Shown: positions 39,379 through 48,901 of the stretch, piece by piece | Position numbering within the stretch: position 1 is the first letter of the stretch | Layout of the letters: every line of letters begins with the position of its first letter | From: Mycobacterium kyorinense | Lineage (GTDB): Bacteria; Actinomycetota; Actinomycetes; Mycobacteriales; Mycobacteriaceae | Direction: 5' to 3' | Length of the DNA stretch: 64,000 nucleotides | Assembly: GCF_001672775.1 (NCBI RefSeq) | Contig: NZ_LZKJ01000088.1 | Span: forward strand, 1-64,000 | Position numbers and translations under genes: made by a program | Notes under the pieces: generated by a model | Database searches by the model: none | Told to the model about the DNA's origin: nothing | The model's input: only the letters and a program-made list of their open reading frames with translations

Positions 39379-39978
39379 TCAACGCGCCAGCCGGTCGGCG
39401 ACTAACACCACCCGCCGGGCCAGGTGCTCAAGCGCCGCGTTAGTCGCGTCGTCGAATTCCTCGATGTTGTCGTGGGTGGAAACCAGGCTCACCCCATAGG
39501 GATTGCCGTCGACGAACTTGGCCGGATCGGTGTACCCCGGCGGCACGAGTATCCCGCCGAAATGCATCAACGTGATGTACAGCGCCAGCAGCGTGGTCTC
39601 TTGGCCACCGTGGACGGTGTTCGACGATGTGAAGCCCGCATACACCTTGTCGGCGAGCTTGCCGTCGGCCCACAACCCGCCCAGCGAGTCGAGGAAGTTG
39701 CGCAACTGCGATGCGGGCGAGCCGAATCGGGTCGGTGAGCCGAAGATCACCGCGTCGGCCCAGACGATGTCGTCACCGGTGGCCACCGGTAAATGCTTGG
39801 TGGCTTTATAGTTCGCCGTCCAGGCAGGATTGCTGGCAAACGATTCCGGGTCGCGGGTTTCGGCGACGGGGCGGACCCGCACCTCAGCCCCCGCGGACTC
39901 GGCTGCGGCGGCAACGCGTTTCGCCATCGTCGTGCCGTGGCCAGTAGCGGAGTAGTAAATGACCGCGAGTTTCGTCAT
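39379..39978 (-). CDS. WrbA-like flavodoxin/NAD(P)H:quinone oxidoreductase
   Basis: A 199-residue flavodoxin-fold protein of the WrbA type. YYSATGHGTTMAKRVAAAAE is the FMN phosphate loop; AVIFGSPTRFGSPASQLRNFLDSLGGLWADGKLADKVYAGFTSSNTVHGGQETTLLALY matches WrbA signature sequence. WrbA proteins reduce quinones by two electrons with NAD(P)H. ATG 39978 overlaps the stop of the upstream FAD oxidoreductase (ATGA), so the two are co-translated. I see no such pair member beside Rv2997 in my recollection of M. tuberculosis. Confidence 0.9.
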   Translation of the reverse strand: MTKLAVIYYSATGHGTTMAKRVAAAAESAGAEVRVRPVAETRDPESFASNPAWTANYKATKHLPVATGDDIVWADAVIFGSPTRFGSPASQLRNFLDSLGGLWADGKLADKVYAGFTSSNTVHGGQETTLLALYITLMHFGGILVPPGYTDPAKFVDGNPYGVSLVSTHDNIEEFDDATNAALEHLARRVVLVADRLAR

Positions 39979-41405
39979 GGCGTCATGGTAGGCAATGCGG
40001 TGATCCCGAACTCGCGCTTGAGCACAGTACGCGCCGCGTAGTAGCCGCACATGCCGTGCACGCCGCCGCCTGGGGGAGTGGCCGCCGAACACAGGTACGC
40101 CTTAGGGATCGGTGTTGTCCACGGGTTGAGCCGCGGCGTCGGTCCGACGATCGCGCGCCAGGCGGAGTTCCCGCCCATTCCGATGTCACCGCCGACGTAA
40201 TTCGCGTTGTGATCGGCTAACCGTGCCGCGGGCACGCTGCGAACGGCGACCACGACGTCGCGGAAGCCGGGCGCGAACCGCTCGAATATGGCTGTGACGG
40301 CATCGGTTTGGTCAACTGGCGATCCCGACGGCACGTGCGCGTAAGTCCACAGCGGCCGGCGTCCATCGGTATCGATCCGGCCCGGATCGCACACGTACGG
40401 AGTAGCAGCCAGCACCATCGGCCACTCGGCGTGCCGTCCGGCGGCTACCTCCGATTCGGCACGCGCCATCTGCGCGCGGGTGCCGCCGAGGTGGAAGGTG
40501 GGTACGTGCGCCAGCCGCTCGTCGGACCATGGGATGTCATCACTGAGCACAAAATCGACCTTGGCAACCCCTGGGCCAAAGCGGTAGCCGCGCAACGCCT
40601 TCGCGTAGCCGGCCGGCAGCGCATCGCCGTAGATGCGCAAGAGCGCCGTCGGAGCGGTGTCGTACAACACGACACCGCCCGGGGGTTCGGTGATCTCCAC
40701 ACCGGCGGTCAGTTCGCCGCCGTGCGCTCGCAGATCGGCGATCAGCGCATCGGCGATCGCCTGACTACCGCCCACCGGGATGGGCCAGCCACCCGAATGG
40801 GCGAGCGTCGACAGCATCAGCCCGGCAGCTGCCGCCACTAGAGACGGCATCCGCGAAATCGTGTGGGCGGCAACACCACTGAAGAGCGCGCGGGCGTCTT
40901 CGCCGGCCAGTGACCGCCACGCCGGGGTGGCTTGCGCGAGCATCCGTAGGCCCAAGCGCAGCGCCGGCAGCACATCCGTCGGCACCGAGCGTTTGTCGCC
41001 GAGCAGCAGTCCCACCACCGCTTCGGAGTCAGCCACCAGCGGGCCCAGCAGGCGCCGCCATGACGCGCCGTGCTCGAGGCCGTCGCAGGTCCGTTCGAGA
41101 TCGTGGTAAGCGATCGCCGCCGGTCGGTCGGGTAGCGGGTTGGCATATGCCAGCTCCGGTACCGCCAACTGCACACCGCGCGCGGGCAGGTCGAATTGCG
41201 CCAGAAACGGCGACGCGAGCGCCAGCGGGTGCACTGCCGAGCAGATGTCGTGCGATACCCCGGGAAACTCTGGGTCGGCGGCGGTGCGGGCGCCGCCGCC
41301 GAACGTCGGCTGCGCCTCGATGACCTGCACGCTCAAGCCGGCGCGTGCGCAGATGACAGCGGCGGTCAGCCCGTTGGGTCCGCTTCCGACGACGGTGACG
41401 TCCAT
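39975..41405 (-). CDS. Phytoene desaturase-like FAD oxidoreductase (Rv2997 homolog)
   Basis: A 476-residue flavoprotein. MDVTVVGSGPNGLTAAVICARAGLSVQVIEA is the N-terminal FAD-binding Rossmann motif, followed by GGGARTAADPEFPGVSHDICSAVHPLALASPF, and near the C-terminus GGDIGMGGNSAW and TPPGGGVHGMCGYYAAR, the second FAD motif of the phytoene desaturase/amine oxidase group. Substrate unknown; carotenoid or lipid desaturation is possible by family. It overlaps the WrbA-like gene by 4 bp. Confidence 0.88.
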   Translation of the reverse strand: MDVTVVGSGPNGLTAAVICARAGLSVQVIEAQPTFGGGARTAADPEFPGVSHDICSAVHPLALASPFLAQFDLPARGVQLAVPELAYANPLPDRPAAIAYHDLERTCDGLEHGASWRRLLGPLVADSEAVVGLLLGDKRSVPTDVLPALRLGLRMLAQATPAWRSLAGEDARALFSGVAAHTISRMPSLVAAAAGLMLSTLAHSGGWPIPVGGSQAIADALIADLRAHGGELTAGVEITEPPGGVVLYDTAPTALLRIYGDALPAGYAKALRGYRFGPGVAKVDFVLSDDIPWSDERLAHVPTFHLGGTRAQMARAESEVAAGRHAEWPMVLAATPYVCDPGRIDTDGRRPLWTYAHVPSGSPVDQTDAVTAIFERFAPGFRDVVVAVRSVPAARLADHNANYVGGDIGMGGNSAWRAIVGPTPRLNPWTTPIPKAYLCSAATPPGGGVHGMCGYYAARTVLKREFGITALPTMTP

Positions 41406-41457
41406 CCCGTGATGGTAGGGACCGGCGGGTTACGCGGCGACAGGCCGCCCATCGCCA

Positions 41458-41516
41458 TTGACTCTGCGGCTACCAGACAAAAGTGCGAGTAGCTCGCCTG
41501 GTCAGCGCAGAGTCAA
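41458..41516. repeat. Large hairpin element upstream of serA
   Basis: TTGACTCTGCG (41458-41468) pairs exactly with CGCAGAGTCAA (41506-41516). The stem continues inward with CTACCAG (41470-41476) against CTGGT-AG (41498-41505) with one bulge. It lies in the 232-bp divergent gap between the FAD oxidoreductase and serA, where nothing else is recognisable. Symmetry and lack of a T-run suggest a dispersed palindromic element or a protein site. Confidence 0.65.
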
Positions 41517-41637
41517 CGCATTGGTGTTGCCGGCGCGGCCCGCATCGTCGCCGGGCCCGAGGTCGCCGTTGGAGCTGATGGCGGCGACCCGTTGCGCCCG
41601 GCTCCGCCGCGCTGACGGTCGCCGCTACGCTGGCCGG

Positions 41638-43224
41638 GTGAGCCTGCCCGTTGTTTTGATCGCTGACAAACTTTCTGAATCCACCGTCGCCGCCCTCGGT
41701 GACCAGGTTGAAGTGCGCTGGGTCGACGGCCCGGATCGCGAGAAACTGTTGGCTGCGGTACCGGACGCCGACGCGTTGCTGGTGCGCTCCGCCACCACCG
41801 TCGACGCCGAAGTGCTGGCCGCCGCCCCCAAGCTCAAGATCGTCGCCCGCGCCGGTGTCGGGTTGGACAACGTCGACGTCGAGGCCGCCACCGCCCGCGG
41901 CGTACTGGTGGTCAACGCGCCGACATCGAACATCCACAGCGCCGCAGAGCATGCGATCGCGCTGCTCCTGGCCGCAGCGCGGCAGATCACCGTGGCCGAC
42001 GCGTCGCTGCACGCGCACGAGTGGAAGCGCTCGTCGTTCTCCGGCACGGAGATCTTTGGCCACACCGTCGGCGTGGTCGGCCTGGGGCGCATCGGGCAGC
42101 TGGTCGCGCAGCGGCTGGCGGCGTTCGGCGCCCACGTCGTCGCCTACGACCCGTACGTGTCGCCGGCGCGGGCCGCGCAGCTGGGTATCGAGCTGTTGGC
42201 CCTCGACGAGCTGCTGGGCCGCGCTGACTTCATCTCGGTGCATCTGCCCAAGACACCCGAGACGGCGGGCCTGATCGGCAAGGAGGCACTGGCCAAGACC
42301 AAGCCGGGTGTCATCATCGTCAACGCCGCGCGCGGCGGGCTGGTCGACGAGGCCGCGTTGGCCGAGGCGGTGTCCAGCGGGCATGTCCGCGCTGCGGGTA
42401 TCGACGTATTCGCCACCGAGCCGTGCACGGACAGCCCACTGTTCGACTTGCCGCAAGTCGTGGTGACTCCCCATCTGGGTGCTTCGACCGCCGAAGCCCA
42501 AGACCGGGCCGGCACCGACGTGGCGGCGAGCGTGAAGCTGGCACTGGCCGGCGAGTTCGTCCCCGACGCGGTCAACGTCGGCGCCGGGGTGGTCAACGAG
42601 GAAGTTGCGCCGTGGCTGGACCTGGTCCGCAAGCTCGGGGTACTGGCGGGCGCGCTGTCCGACGAGCTCCCCGCGACGTTGTCGGTACAGGTGCGCGGCG
42701 AGCTGGCCGCCGAAGATGTTGAGGTGCTGCGACTTTCGGCGCTGCGCGGTCTGTTCTCGGCGGTGATCGAGGACCCGGTGACATTCGTCAACGCGCCGGC
42801 GCTGGCCGCCGAGCGCGGGGTTGCCGCCGACATCAGCACCGCCACCGAAAGCCCCAACCATCGCAGTGTCGTCGACGTGCGCGCGGTGGCCTCCGATGGC
42901 TCGGTCGTCAATGTGGCCGGCACGTTGTCCGGGCCGCAGCAGGTCGAGAAGATCGTGCAGATCAACGAGCGCAACTTCGACCTGCGGGCCCAGGGCACCA
43001 ACCTGGTGATCAACTATGTCGACCAGCCCGGGGCGCTGGGCAAGATCGGCACGCTGCTCGGCGCGGCCGGCGTCAACATCCATGCCGCGCAACTGTCCGA
43101 GGACGCCGAAGGTCCGGGCGCGACGATCCTGTTGCGGCTGGACCGCGAGGTGCCCGAGGATGTCCGGTCGGCGATCGGCGCGGCCGTCGAGGCCAACAAA
43201 CTCGAGGTGGTGGACCTGTCGTGA
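41638..43224 (+). CDS. serA: D-3-phosphoglycerate dehydrogenase
   Basis: The first enzyme of serine synthesis, 528 residues (SerA1, Rv2996c homolog). NAD-binding motif [14 protein letters not shown], active-site segments [13 protein letters not shown] and [12 protein letters not shown], then the long mycobacterial form: an intervening ASB domain (about residues 320-450) and a C-terminal ACT domain ([34 protein letters not shown]) that senses serine. GTG 41638 gives the expected length; frames open further upstream are not part of the enzyme. leuB follows after 37 bp. Confidence 0.97.
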   Translation: MSLPVVLIADKLSESTVAALGDQVEVRWVDGPDREKLLAAVPDADALLVRSATTVDAEVLAAAPKLKIVARAGVGLDNVDVEAATARGVLVVNAPTSNIHSAAEHAIALLLAAARQITVADASLHAHEWKRSSFSGTEIFGHTVGVVGLGRIGQLVAQRLAAFGAHVVAYDPYVSPARAAQLGIELLALDELLGRADFISVHLPKTPETAGLIGKEALAKTKPGVIIVNAARGGLVDEAALAEAVSSGHVRAAGIDVFATEPCTDSPLFDLPQVVVTPHLGASTAEAQDRAGTDVAASVKLALAGEFVPDAVNVGAGVVNEEVAPWLDLVRKLGVLAGALSDELPATLSVQVRGELAAEDVEVLRLSALRGLFSAVIEDPVTFVNAPALAAERGVAADISTATESPNHRSVVDVRAVASDGSVVNVAGTLSGPQQVEKIVQINERNFDLRAQGTNLVINYVDQPGALGKIGTLLGAAGVNIHAAQLSEDAEGPGATILLRLDREVPEDVRSAIGAAVEANKLEVVDLS

Positions 43225-43261
43225 CGCGCGACGGCGAAGCGATGAGGAGGAGCGGCGCCAA

Positions 43262-44275
43262 ATGAAGTTGGCGATTATCGGCGGTGACGGTATCGGCCCG
43301 GAGGTGGTGGCCGAAGCGGTCAAGGTCCTCGACGCGGTGCTGCCGGGTGTGGAGACGACGAACTACGACTTGGGCGCTCGGCGCTTTCACGCCAGCGGGG
43401 AAGTGCTGCCCGACGCGGTGCTCAGCGAGCTGCGTGCGCACGACGCGATCCTGCTCGGCGCAGTCGGTGATCCGTCGGTGCCCAGCGGCGTCCTCGAGCG
43501 TGGCCTGCTGTTGCGCCTGCGCTTCGAACTCGACCACTTCGTCAACCTGCGCCCGGCCCGCTTGTATCCGGGAGTCACCAGCCCCCTGGCCGGAGAGCCG
43601 AAAATCGACTTCGTGGTGGTGCGGGAGGGCACCGAGGGCCCCTACGCCGGCAACGGCGGCATCATCCGGCGCGGCACTGCGCAGGAGATCGCCACCGAGG
43701 TCAGCGTCAACACCGCCTACGGGGTGCGTCGGGTGGTGCGAGATGCGTTCGAACGCGCCCAGCGGCGGCGCAAACACCTGACCCTGCTGCACAAGACGAA
43801 TGTGATTACGTTCGCCGGTGACCTGTGGTGGCGCACGGTGCAGCAACTCAGGGCCGAGGAGTACCCCGACGTCGAGATCGCCTACTGCCACACCGACGCC
43901 GCCACCATCTACATGGTCACCGACCCCGGCCGGTTCGACGTGGTCGTCACCGACAACCTGTTCGGCGACATCGTCACGGACCTGGCCGCCGCGGTGTGCG
44001 GCGGTATCGGGTTGGCGGCTAGCGGCAACATCGACGCCACCAGGACCAATCCGTCGATGTTCGAGCCGGTGCACGGCAGCGCACCCGATATCGCAGGGCA
44101 GGGCGTCGCAGACCCGACCGCGGCGATTATGTCGGTGGCGCTGCTGTTGTCCCACGTCGGCGAAGACGCCGCTGCTGCGCGAGTGGACCGGGCAGTGGCG
44201 ACTCATCTGGAGACTCGTGGGACGCAGCGGTTTTCGACCCGTCAGGTTGGCGACCGGATCGCTGCTGAGCTTTAG
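43262..44275 (+). CDS. leuB: 3-isopropylmalate dehydrogenase
   Basis: The 337-residue NAD-dependent enzyme (Rv2995c homolog) of leucine synthesis, oxidising and decarboxylating 3-isopropylmalate. [20 protein letters not shown] at the N-terminus, [53 protein letters not shown], and [29 protein letters not shown] with metal-binding Asp residues. The last 149 bp are overlapped in antisense by the MFS gene. leuCD lie 10 kb further on, as in M. tuberculosis. Confidence 0.97.
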   Translation: MKLAIIGGDGIGPEVVAEAVKVLDAVLPGVETTNYDLGARRFHASGEVLPDAVLSELRAHDAILLGAVGDPSVPSGVLERGLLLRLRFELDHFVNLRPARLYPGVTSPLAGEPKIDFVVVREGTEGPYAGNGGIIRRGTAQEIATEVSVNTAYGVRRVVRDAFERAQRRRKHLTLLHKTNVITFAGDLWWRTVQQLRAEEYPDVEIAYCHTDAATIYMVTDPGRFDVVVTDNLFGDIVTDLAAAVCGGIGLAASGNIDATRTNPSMFEPVHGSAPDIAGQGVADPTAAIMSVALLLSHVGEDAAAARVDRAVATHLETRGTQRFSTRQVGDRIAAEL

Positions 44276-45464
44276 CTTCCCACTCGGGCGGCCGCACCGA
44301 GGCCGGCACCAGCGGCGTCGCGACCAACGGAAACAACCCGCACACCAAAAACGCCGCCGGATAGCCGCTGGCGACGATCAGCGCGCCGAACACCGGCGGG
44401 CCGCCGGCTGCCATCAGTCGCTGATAGGTGTTCTGCAGTCCCAGCGCACGTCCGCTCCAATACGGTCCGGCGTACTCGGTGATCGCGGTGGATTCCAGCC
44501 CGTTGTCGAGCACCGCGATCACCGACGCGGCCACCATCAGCGGCACGGCATATGCCGACTTCAGATGATCGGCGATGGCCAGCGACACCAGCGCCAGGCC
44601 GCCGGCGATCGCGATCATGCGCACCGGCCGCAACCGGGATCCGACGCGATCCGACCACCGCCCGACCAGGACGCGGCCCACCGCGCCGAGTAGCTGCGAC
44701 ACCGTGACCAGCGTCCCGGCCGACGCGATCGACCAGCCGTGGTTGTTGATCAACCACACCAGCATGAAGGTCACGGTCACCGTCTGCGGCATCATCAGCA
44801 GCGCCGACGACGCGTGGATTCGGCGCAGCACCTGCGGCCCGCGGTACGGATTGGCCAGTTCTTCCTCGCTGGCCGCTGTGCGCGGCTTACGCGGCGGGTC
44901 GATTACACCAATCGCGCTTGCCACCGCCGACACGGTGCACATCAGCGCCGGAAACGTCAGCCCGGCCATCGGCCCGTGCTCGGCCAGCTCGGGAATTACC
45001 AACGCGCCCAACGCGATTCCCAACGGTTGCGCGGTCTGGCGGATCCCCATCGCCAGCCCCCGCTGATGCGGGGGAAACCAGCCGGAGACCAGCCGTCCGC
45101 CGGCCGCGTTGCAGCTGGCGGCCGCCATGCCCCCGACGAACAGGAACGCGCCGATCGCCATCATGGAATGCACCGTCGTCGCGGCGTAGGCGGCCGCCGC
45201 GGTCAGCACCGACCCGACCGTGAGCACGATCCGCTCGCCGATCCGGTCGAGCAGGTACCCCCAGGCGATCAGGGTCACCACCATGCCGAAGCTTGGCATC
45301 GACGACAGCAGACCGGCCTGCGCCAGCGGCGTGCCGCGGTCGTTTTCCAATGCCGGAATCAGAAACGCGACGCCGTTGATGAAGATGAAGGCGCTTGCCG
45401 TGACGGCCAGCGAGATGGCCACCATCGACCAGCGCGCTCCGGTACCGATCGAGTCCGTCGCCAT
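44127..45464 (-). CDS. MFS transporter copy 1, with 3' end running into leuB antisense
   Basis: A 445-residue 12-helix MFS protein (Rv2994 homolog). The motif between helices 2 and 3 reads [17 protein letters not shown], and [15 protein letters not shown] is the second-half equivalent. It is a close paralog of the gene at 48902-50095. The paralog ends at the residues equivalent to VRPPEWE; this copy continues for about 48 more residues (Arg-, Gln- and Pro-rich) read from the antisense of leuB. It is the last gene of the minus-strand ect unit, 54 bp after ectD. Export or uptake of ectoines is an inference from context. Confidence 0.87.
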   Translation of the reverse strand: MATDSIGTGARWSMVAISLAVTASAFIFINGVAFLIPALENDRGTPLAQAGLLSSMPSFGMVVTLIAWGYLLDRIGERIVLTVGSVLTAAAAYAATTVHSMMAIGAFLFVGGMAAASCNAAGGRLVSGWFPPHQRGLAMGIRQTAQPLGIALGALVIPELAEHGPMAGLTFPALMCTVSAVASAIGVIDPPRKPRTAASEEELANPYRGPQVLRRIHASSALLMMPQTVTVTFMLVWLINNHGWSIASAGTLVTVSQLLGAVGRVLVGRWSDRVGSRLRPVRMIAIAGGLALVSLAIADHLKSAYAVPLMVAASVIAVLDNGLESTAITEYAGPYWSGRALGLQNTYQRLMAAGGPPVFGALIVASGYPAAFLVCGLFPLVATPLVPASVRPPEWEAKAQQRSGRQPDGSKTAASHESPDESPLPGPLAQQRRLRRRGTTAAPPT

Positions 45465-45518
45465 TCAATCCATCGTTCCACACGCCTTCGCGGCGCGCGG
45501 TTGGCGAAACACCGGAGA

Positions 45519-46418
45519 TCAGAGCGGATGGAAGCTGCGACTGGCGATGAAACTGGGTCGAGGAGCGGCAGCGCCGAACGGTTCGACCAGCGTGTTCTCC
45601 ACGCTGTTGTAGACGATGAACACGTTCGATCGGGGATAGGGCGTGATGTTGCTGTTCGATCCGTGCATGCAGTTGCTGTCGAAGAACACCGCCGAACCCG
45701 CCGGACCGGTGAACTGGCGGATACCCCGCTCGGCGGCCAGCCAGGTGAGGCTGGCGTCGTCGGGGGTGCCAATCTCCTGGCGCCGCAGCGACGAGCGGTA
45801 GTGGTCGGGCGGTGTCTCGCCCGGGCAGGACACGAACCACTTGTGCGAGCCGGGCATGATCATCAGCGAGCCGTTGTAGTCGAGGTTCTCGGTCAGCGCC
45901 ACCGACACGCTGACCGCGCGCGGGGCGGGCATGCCGTCCTCGGCGTGCCAGGTCTCAAAGTCCGAATGCCAGAAGAACTCCTGGCCGTTGAAACCGGGCT
46001 TGAAGTTGATCCGGCTCTGGTGCACGTATACATCCGAGCCGAGCAGTTGGCGGGCCGGCCCGACCAGCCGCGGATCGGCGATCAGTGCGGCGAACGCCGG
46101 GCTCACCTTGTGGACTTCGAAGATCGACCTGATCTCGCGGCTGTCGGGCTCGAGCACCGAGCGCTCGTCGTCGGCCAAGATCGGATCGGTTCGCAGGGTG
46201 TCCAGCTCGGCCCGTAGGTCGGCGACGACGTCGGGGTCGAGCAGGTTGTCCACGCTGAGGAACCCGTCCGCGTCGAAACGGTCGAGCACCGGCCCCTCGA
46301 GTGGGCCGCTGACACGATCGGGAGCCCACACCACAGGGTCGTGCCGTGGTTCGATCCCGATCTTGACGTTGCTGCGGGTCGGGTAGCGGTCGTGGCGATC
46401 GATCACTGTCGCGGTCAC
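45519..46418 (-). CDS. ectD: Ectoine 5-hydroxylase
   Basis: A 299-residue Fe(II)/2-oxoglutarate dioxygenase that turns ectoine into 5-hydroxyectoine, a compatible solute for salt, heat and desiccation stress. The EctD signature [17 protein letters not shown] carries iron ligands H151 and D153; the third ligand H252 is in [14 protein letters not shown] with R263 for 2-oxoglutarate. N-terminal [10 protein letters not shown] and the ectoine-binding [12 protein letters not shown] are also present. ATG 46418 overlaps the ectC stop (ATGA). Full length. Confidence 0.95.
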   Translation of the reverse strand: MTATVIDRHDRYPTRSNVKIGIEPRHDPVVWAPDRVSGPLEGPVLDRFDADGFLSVDNLLDPDVVADLRAELDTLRTDPILADDERSVLEPDSREIRSIFEVHKVSPAFAALIADPRLVGPARQLLGSDVYVHQSRINFKPGFNGQEFFWHSDFETWHAEDGMPAPRAVSVSVALTENLDYNGSLMIMPGSHKWFVSCPGETPPDHYRSSLRRQEIGTPDDASLTWLAAERGIRQFTGPAGSAVFFDSNCMHGSNSNITPYPRSNVFIVYNSVENTLVEPFGAAAPRPSFIASRSFHPL

Positions 46419-46819
46419 GCAGTCGCCTCCCTCTCTTCCACGATCAGCGGATACGCCCCGTGCTCGTCATGCACCTCCCGGCCGGTGACCGGCGGGGTGA
46501 ACACACACACCATGCGCAGGTCGGAGTGGGCCCGCACCCGATGATGCTCGTGGCCGTCGAGGAGATACAGGGTCCCGTCGCGCAGCGGGTGCACGTCTCC
46601 GGTCTCGTCGTTGACCAATTCGCCTTCGCCGCCAACGCAATACACCGCTTCCACATGGTTCGCGTACCACATGCTGGTTTCGGTACCGGCGTACAGCACG
46701 GTCTCGTGCATCGAGAACGACTGCCCGTCACGGGCCAACAACAGCCGCTGGCTGTTCCAGGTTTTCGCCTGAACGTCGCGGTCGGTGCCCTTGATCTCGG
46801 ACAGGGTACGGACGATCAT
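46415..46819 (-). CDS. ectC: L-ectoine synthase
   Basis: The 134-residue cupin that closes the ring of N-acetyl-diaminobutyrate to ectoine. [68 protein letters not shown] has the metal/substrate residues of Ect[41 protein letters not shown] completes the barrel. ATG 46819 overlaps the ectB stop by 4 bp. Confidence 0.96.
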   Translation of the reverse strand: MIVRTLSEIKGTDRDVQAKTWNSQRLLLARDGQSFSMHETVLYAGTETSMWYANHVEAVYCVGGEGELVNDETGDVHPLRDGTLYLLDGHEHHRVRAHSDLRMVCVFTPPVTGREVHDEHGAYPLIVEEREATA

Positions 46820-48099
46820 CGGTCGCCCTTTCCGTTCGCGCCGACCCCGGCCAGTGGTCGCGCCGTGGCGGCCTTGATCGACTCGGACAGGATCGTCAGG
46901 CCCTCCTCGATCTCGGCGTCCTCGATCACTAGCGGCGGCATCATCTTGACCACCTCGCTCTGCGCGCCGGACGTCTCGAGCAGCATTCCGCGCTCGAAGG
47001 CCGCGCGGCACACCGCGCCGGCCAGCTCGGGCTGATCAAACGCCAGACCCTGCACCAGACCGCGTCCGCGGACCTGGACGCCGTCGACGGGGGCGACGAC
47101 GTCGCTCAGCGTGCGTTCGATCTGCTCGCCCTTGCGTAACACGTTTTTGCTGAGCTGGTCGTCGGTCCAGAAGTCCAGTGCAGCGGTGGCGGTGACAAAC
47201 GCGGGGTTGTGACCGCGGAAGGTGCCGTTGTGTTCACCGGGCTCCCACTGGTCGAGTTCGGGCTTGAACAAGGTGAGCGCCATCGGCAGCCCGTAGCCGC
47301 TGATCGACTTGGACAGGCACACGATGTCGGGCACGATGCCGGCCGCCTCAAAGCTGAAGAACGGCCCGGTGCGCCCGCAGCCCATCTGCACGTCGTCGAC
47401 GATCAGCAGCAGCTCATGGCGACGGCACAGCTCGGCCAGCCCGCGCAACCACTGCAGCCGCGCGACGTTGATGCCGCCCTCGCCCTGGACGGTCTCGACG
47501 ATCACCGCAGCCGGCTGGTTCAGCCCACTGCCGTTGTCCTCCAGCAGTCGCTCGAACCACATGAAATCCGGCGTGGTGTCGTCGAGGTAGTGGTCGTAGG
47601 GCATCGGGGTGGCATGCACCAGAGGAATGCCGGCCCCGCCTCGCTTCATCGAGTTGCCGGTCACGCTCAGCGCGCCCAGGGTCATGCCGTGAAAGGCGTT
47701 GGTGAAGCTGATCACGCTCTCCCGGCCGGTGATTTTGCGGGCCAGTTTCAGCGCCGATTCCACCGAGTTGGCTCCGGTGGGACCGGGGAACTGCACCTTG
47801 TAGTCCAGCCCGCGGGGCCGCAGGATCACCTCGTCGAAACGTTCCAGGAAGCGGGCTTTGGCCACGGTGTTCATGTCCAGGCTGTGCACCACCCGGTCGG
47901 CGGTCAGGTATTCCAGTAGAGCCGCTTTGAGGTCAGGGTGGTTGTGCCCGTAGTTGAGCGCGCCGGCACCGGCGAAGAAGTCCAGATATTTCCGTCCCTC
48001 GGTGTCCCACATGTGACTGCCGGATGCCCGGTCGAAGACCACGGGCCACGAGCGGCAATAACTGCGCACCTCGGATTCAAGTGCCTCAAAAATGGACAA
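46816..48099 (-). CDS. ectB: L-2,4-diaminobutyrate transaminase
   Basis: A 427-residue class III PLP aminotransferase that makes 2,4-diaminobutyrate from aspartate semialdehyde and glutamate, the first ectoine step. [69 protein letters not shown], and PLP Lys264 in [12 protein letters not shown]. The start is a rare TTG at 48099 with gaagg about 10 bp upstream; stop codons bar any longer form. A 279-bp spacer separates it from ectA, unusual for this operon. Confidence 0.95.
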   Translation of the reverse strand: MSIFEALESEVRSYCRSWPVVFDRASGSHMWDTEGRKYLDFFAGAGALNYGHNHPDLKAALLEYLTADRVVHSLDMNTVAKARFLERFDEVILRPRGLDYKVQFPGPTGANSVESALKLARKITGRESVISFTNAFHGMTLGALSVTGNSMKRGGAGIPLVHATPMPYDHYLDDTTPDFMWFERLLEDNGSGLNQPAAVIVETVQGEGGINVARLQWLRGLAELCRRHELLLIVDDVQMGCGRTGPFFSFEAAGIVPDIVCLSKSISGYGLPMALTLFKPELDQWEPGEHNGTFRGHNPAFVTATAALDFWTDDQLSKNVLRKGEQIERTLSDVVAPVDGVQVRGRGLVQGLAFDQPELAGAVCRAAFERGMLLETSGAQSEVVKMMPPLVIEDAEIEEGLTILSESIKAATARPLAGVGANGKGDR

Positions 48100-48150
48100 T
48101 GTGGTTTAACCTTCCGTCCGCTTGTGCAACACGACGGAGCGAGAGCGATA

Positions 48151-48261
48151 AAGCCGAATCCGCACGGCGACGGTACGGCAGCGGGGTCCCGGTTCGTCTT
48201 CGACGTCGGTAAAAGCGAAGACGACTGAGCTCCGTTGCCAGTCGTCGATCTTTTTCGGCTT
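48151..48261 (-). other. Structured-looking spacer between ectA and ectB
   Basis: On the minus strand, an outer helix AAGCCGAA (48261-48254) / TTCGGCTT (48158-48151) encloses two hairpins that exclude each other. Hairpin A pairs GACGACTG (48246-48239) with CAGTCGTC (48227-48220). Hairpin B pairs TCGTCTTCG (48224-48216) with CGAAGACGA (48202-48194). They share 48220-48224, so only one can form at a time. This could be a riboregulator of ectB or of ectBCD; no known riboswitch class was recognised. Pairings were found by eye. No convincing gene lies in 48100-48378. Confidence 0.45.
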
Positions 48262-48378
48262 ACCACCCCGCTCGGACGCCCCGACTCGGTCTGCCGGGGG
48301 CTTCACGTCGCGCAATCAGCAACCTTACCGAGAACCCACAGCCGGTCTCAAGCTCCTCCGTCGGCGGGTCTGCTCGGC

Positions 48379-48885
48379 TCAGCCGTGCTGGGGTACCCGC
48401 AGCGGACCGATGCGAAACAGCTGTTCAGAGGCATGATCGATCGGAAATAGCTCTGAGCCGAACAGCTCCTCACGCTCGAGCGGCGCGTTCCAACGACGAG
48501 CGAATGCGCTGAACAACCGCTGGCTGGCAACGTTGTCCGGTGTGATGGATGCCTCAACATTGGTGACGCCTTCGGGCTGCAGGCGCTGCACGAGATGGTC
48601 GAGCATCTGCCCGGCGACTCCGGCGCCCCGGTGCGCGGAGCTGACCGCGATCTGCCACACCATCACGGTGTCGGGTTGCTCGGGCCGGCGGTAGCCGGTG
48701 AGGTATCCGGCCGGGCGGCCGTCGATGTGGGCGATCACCGAGGTGGTCGCGTAGTCCCGGCACCACAGCAGGTAGGCGTAGGGCGGGTTGACGTCGAGGG
48801 TGGTGCTGTCGGAGGCCATCTGCCACATCGTCGGCCCGTCGGCCACGGTCGGAGCGCGCAAGTCGAGGTCCGCGGAATTAGTCAC
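48379..48885 (-). CDS. ectA: L-2,4-diaminobutyrate acetyltransferase
   Basis: A 168-residue GNAT acetyltransferase giving N-gamma-acetyl-diaminobutyrate, the second ectoine step. DLDLRAPTVADGPTMWQMASDSTTLDVNPPYAYLLWCRDYATTSV is typical EctA, and the acetyl-CoA loop is VWQIAVSSAHRGAGVAGQMLDHLV. GTG 48885 lies 16 bp after the stop of the MFS gene upstream, so the two may share a transcript. Complete. Confidence 0.94.
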   Translation of the reverse strand: MTNSADLDLRAPTVADGPTMWQMASDSTTLDVNPPYAYLLWCRDYATTSVIAHIDGRPAGYLTGYRRPEQPDTVMVWQIAVSSAHRGAGVAGQMLDHLVQRLQPEGVTNVEASITPDNVASQRLFSAFARRWNAPLEREELFGSELFPIDHASEQLFRIGPLRVPQHG

Positions 48886-48901
48886 CGCGCCGACAGTAGT
48901 G

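Noticed and set aside
41470..43323. A 617-codon minus-strand frame over serA
   Set aside because: Antisense to a complete serA with clear domains; no start context or recognisable fold.
48100..48378. A known riboswitch or a small gene between ectA and ectB
   Set aside because: No consensus of cobalamin, SAM, glycine, M-box, guanidine or c-di-AMP (ydaO) classes was recognised; a 69-codon minus-strand frame (48106-48315) has no start context or motif.
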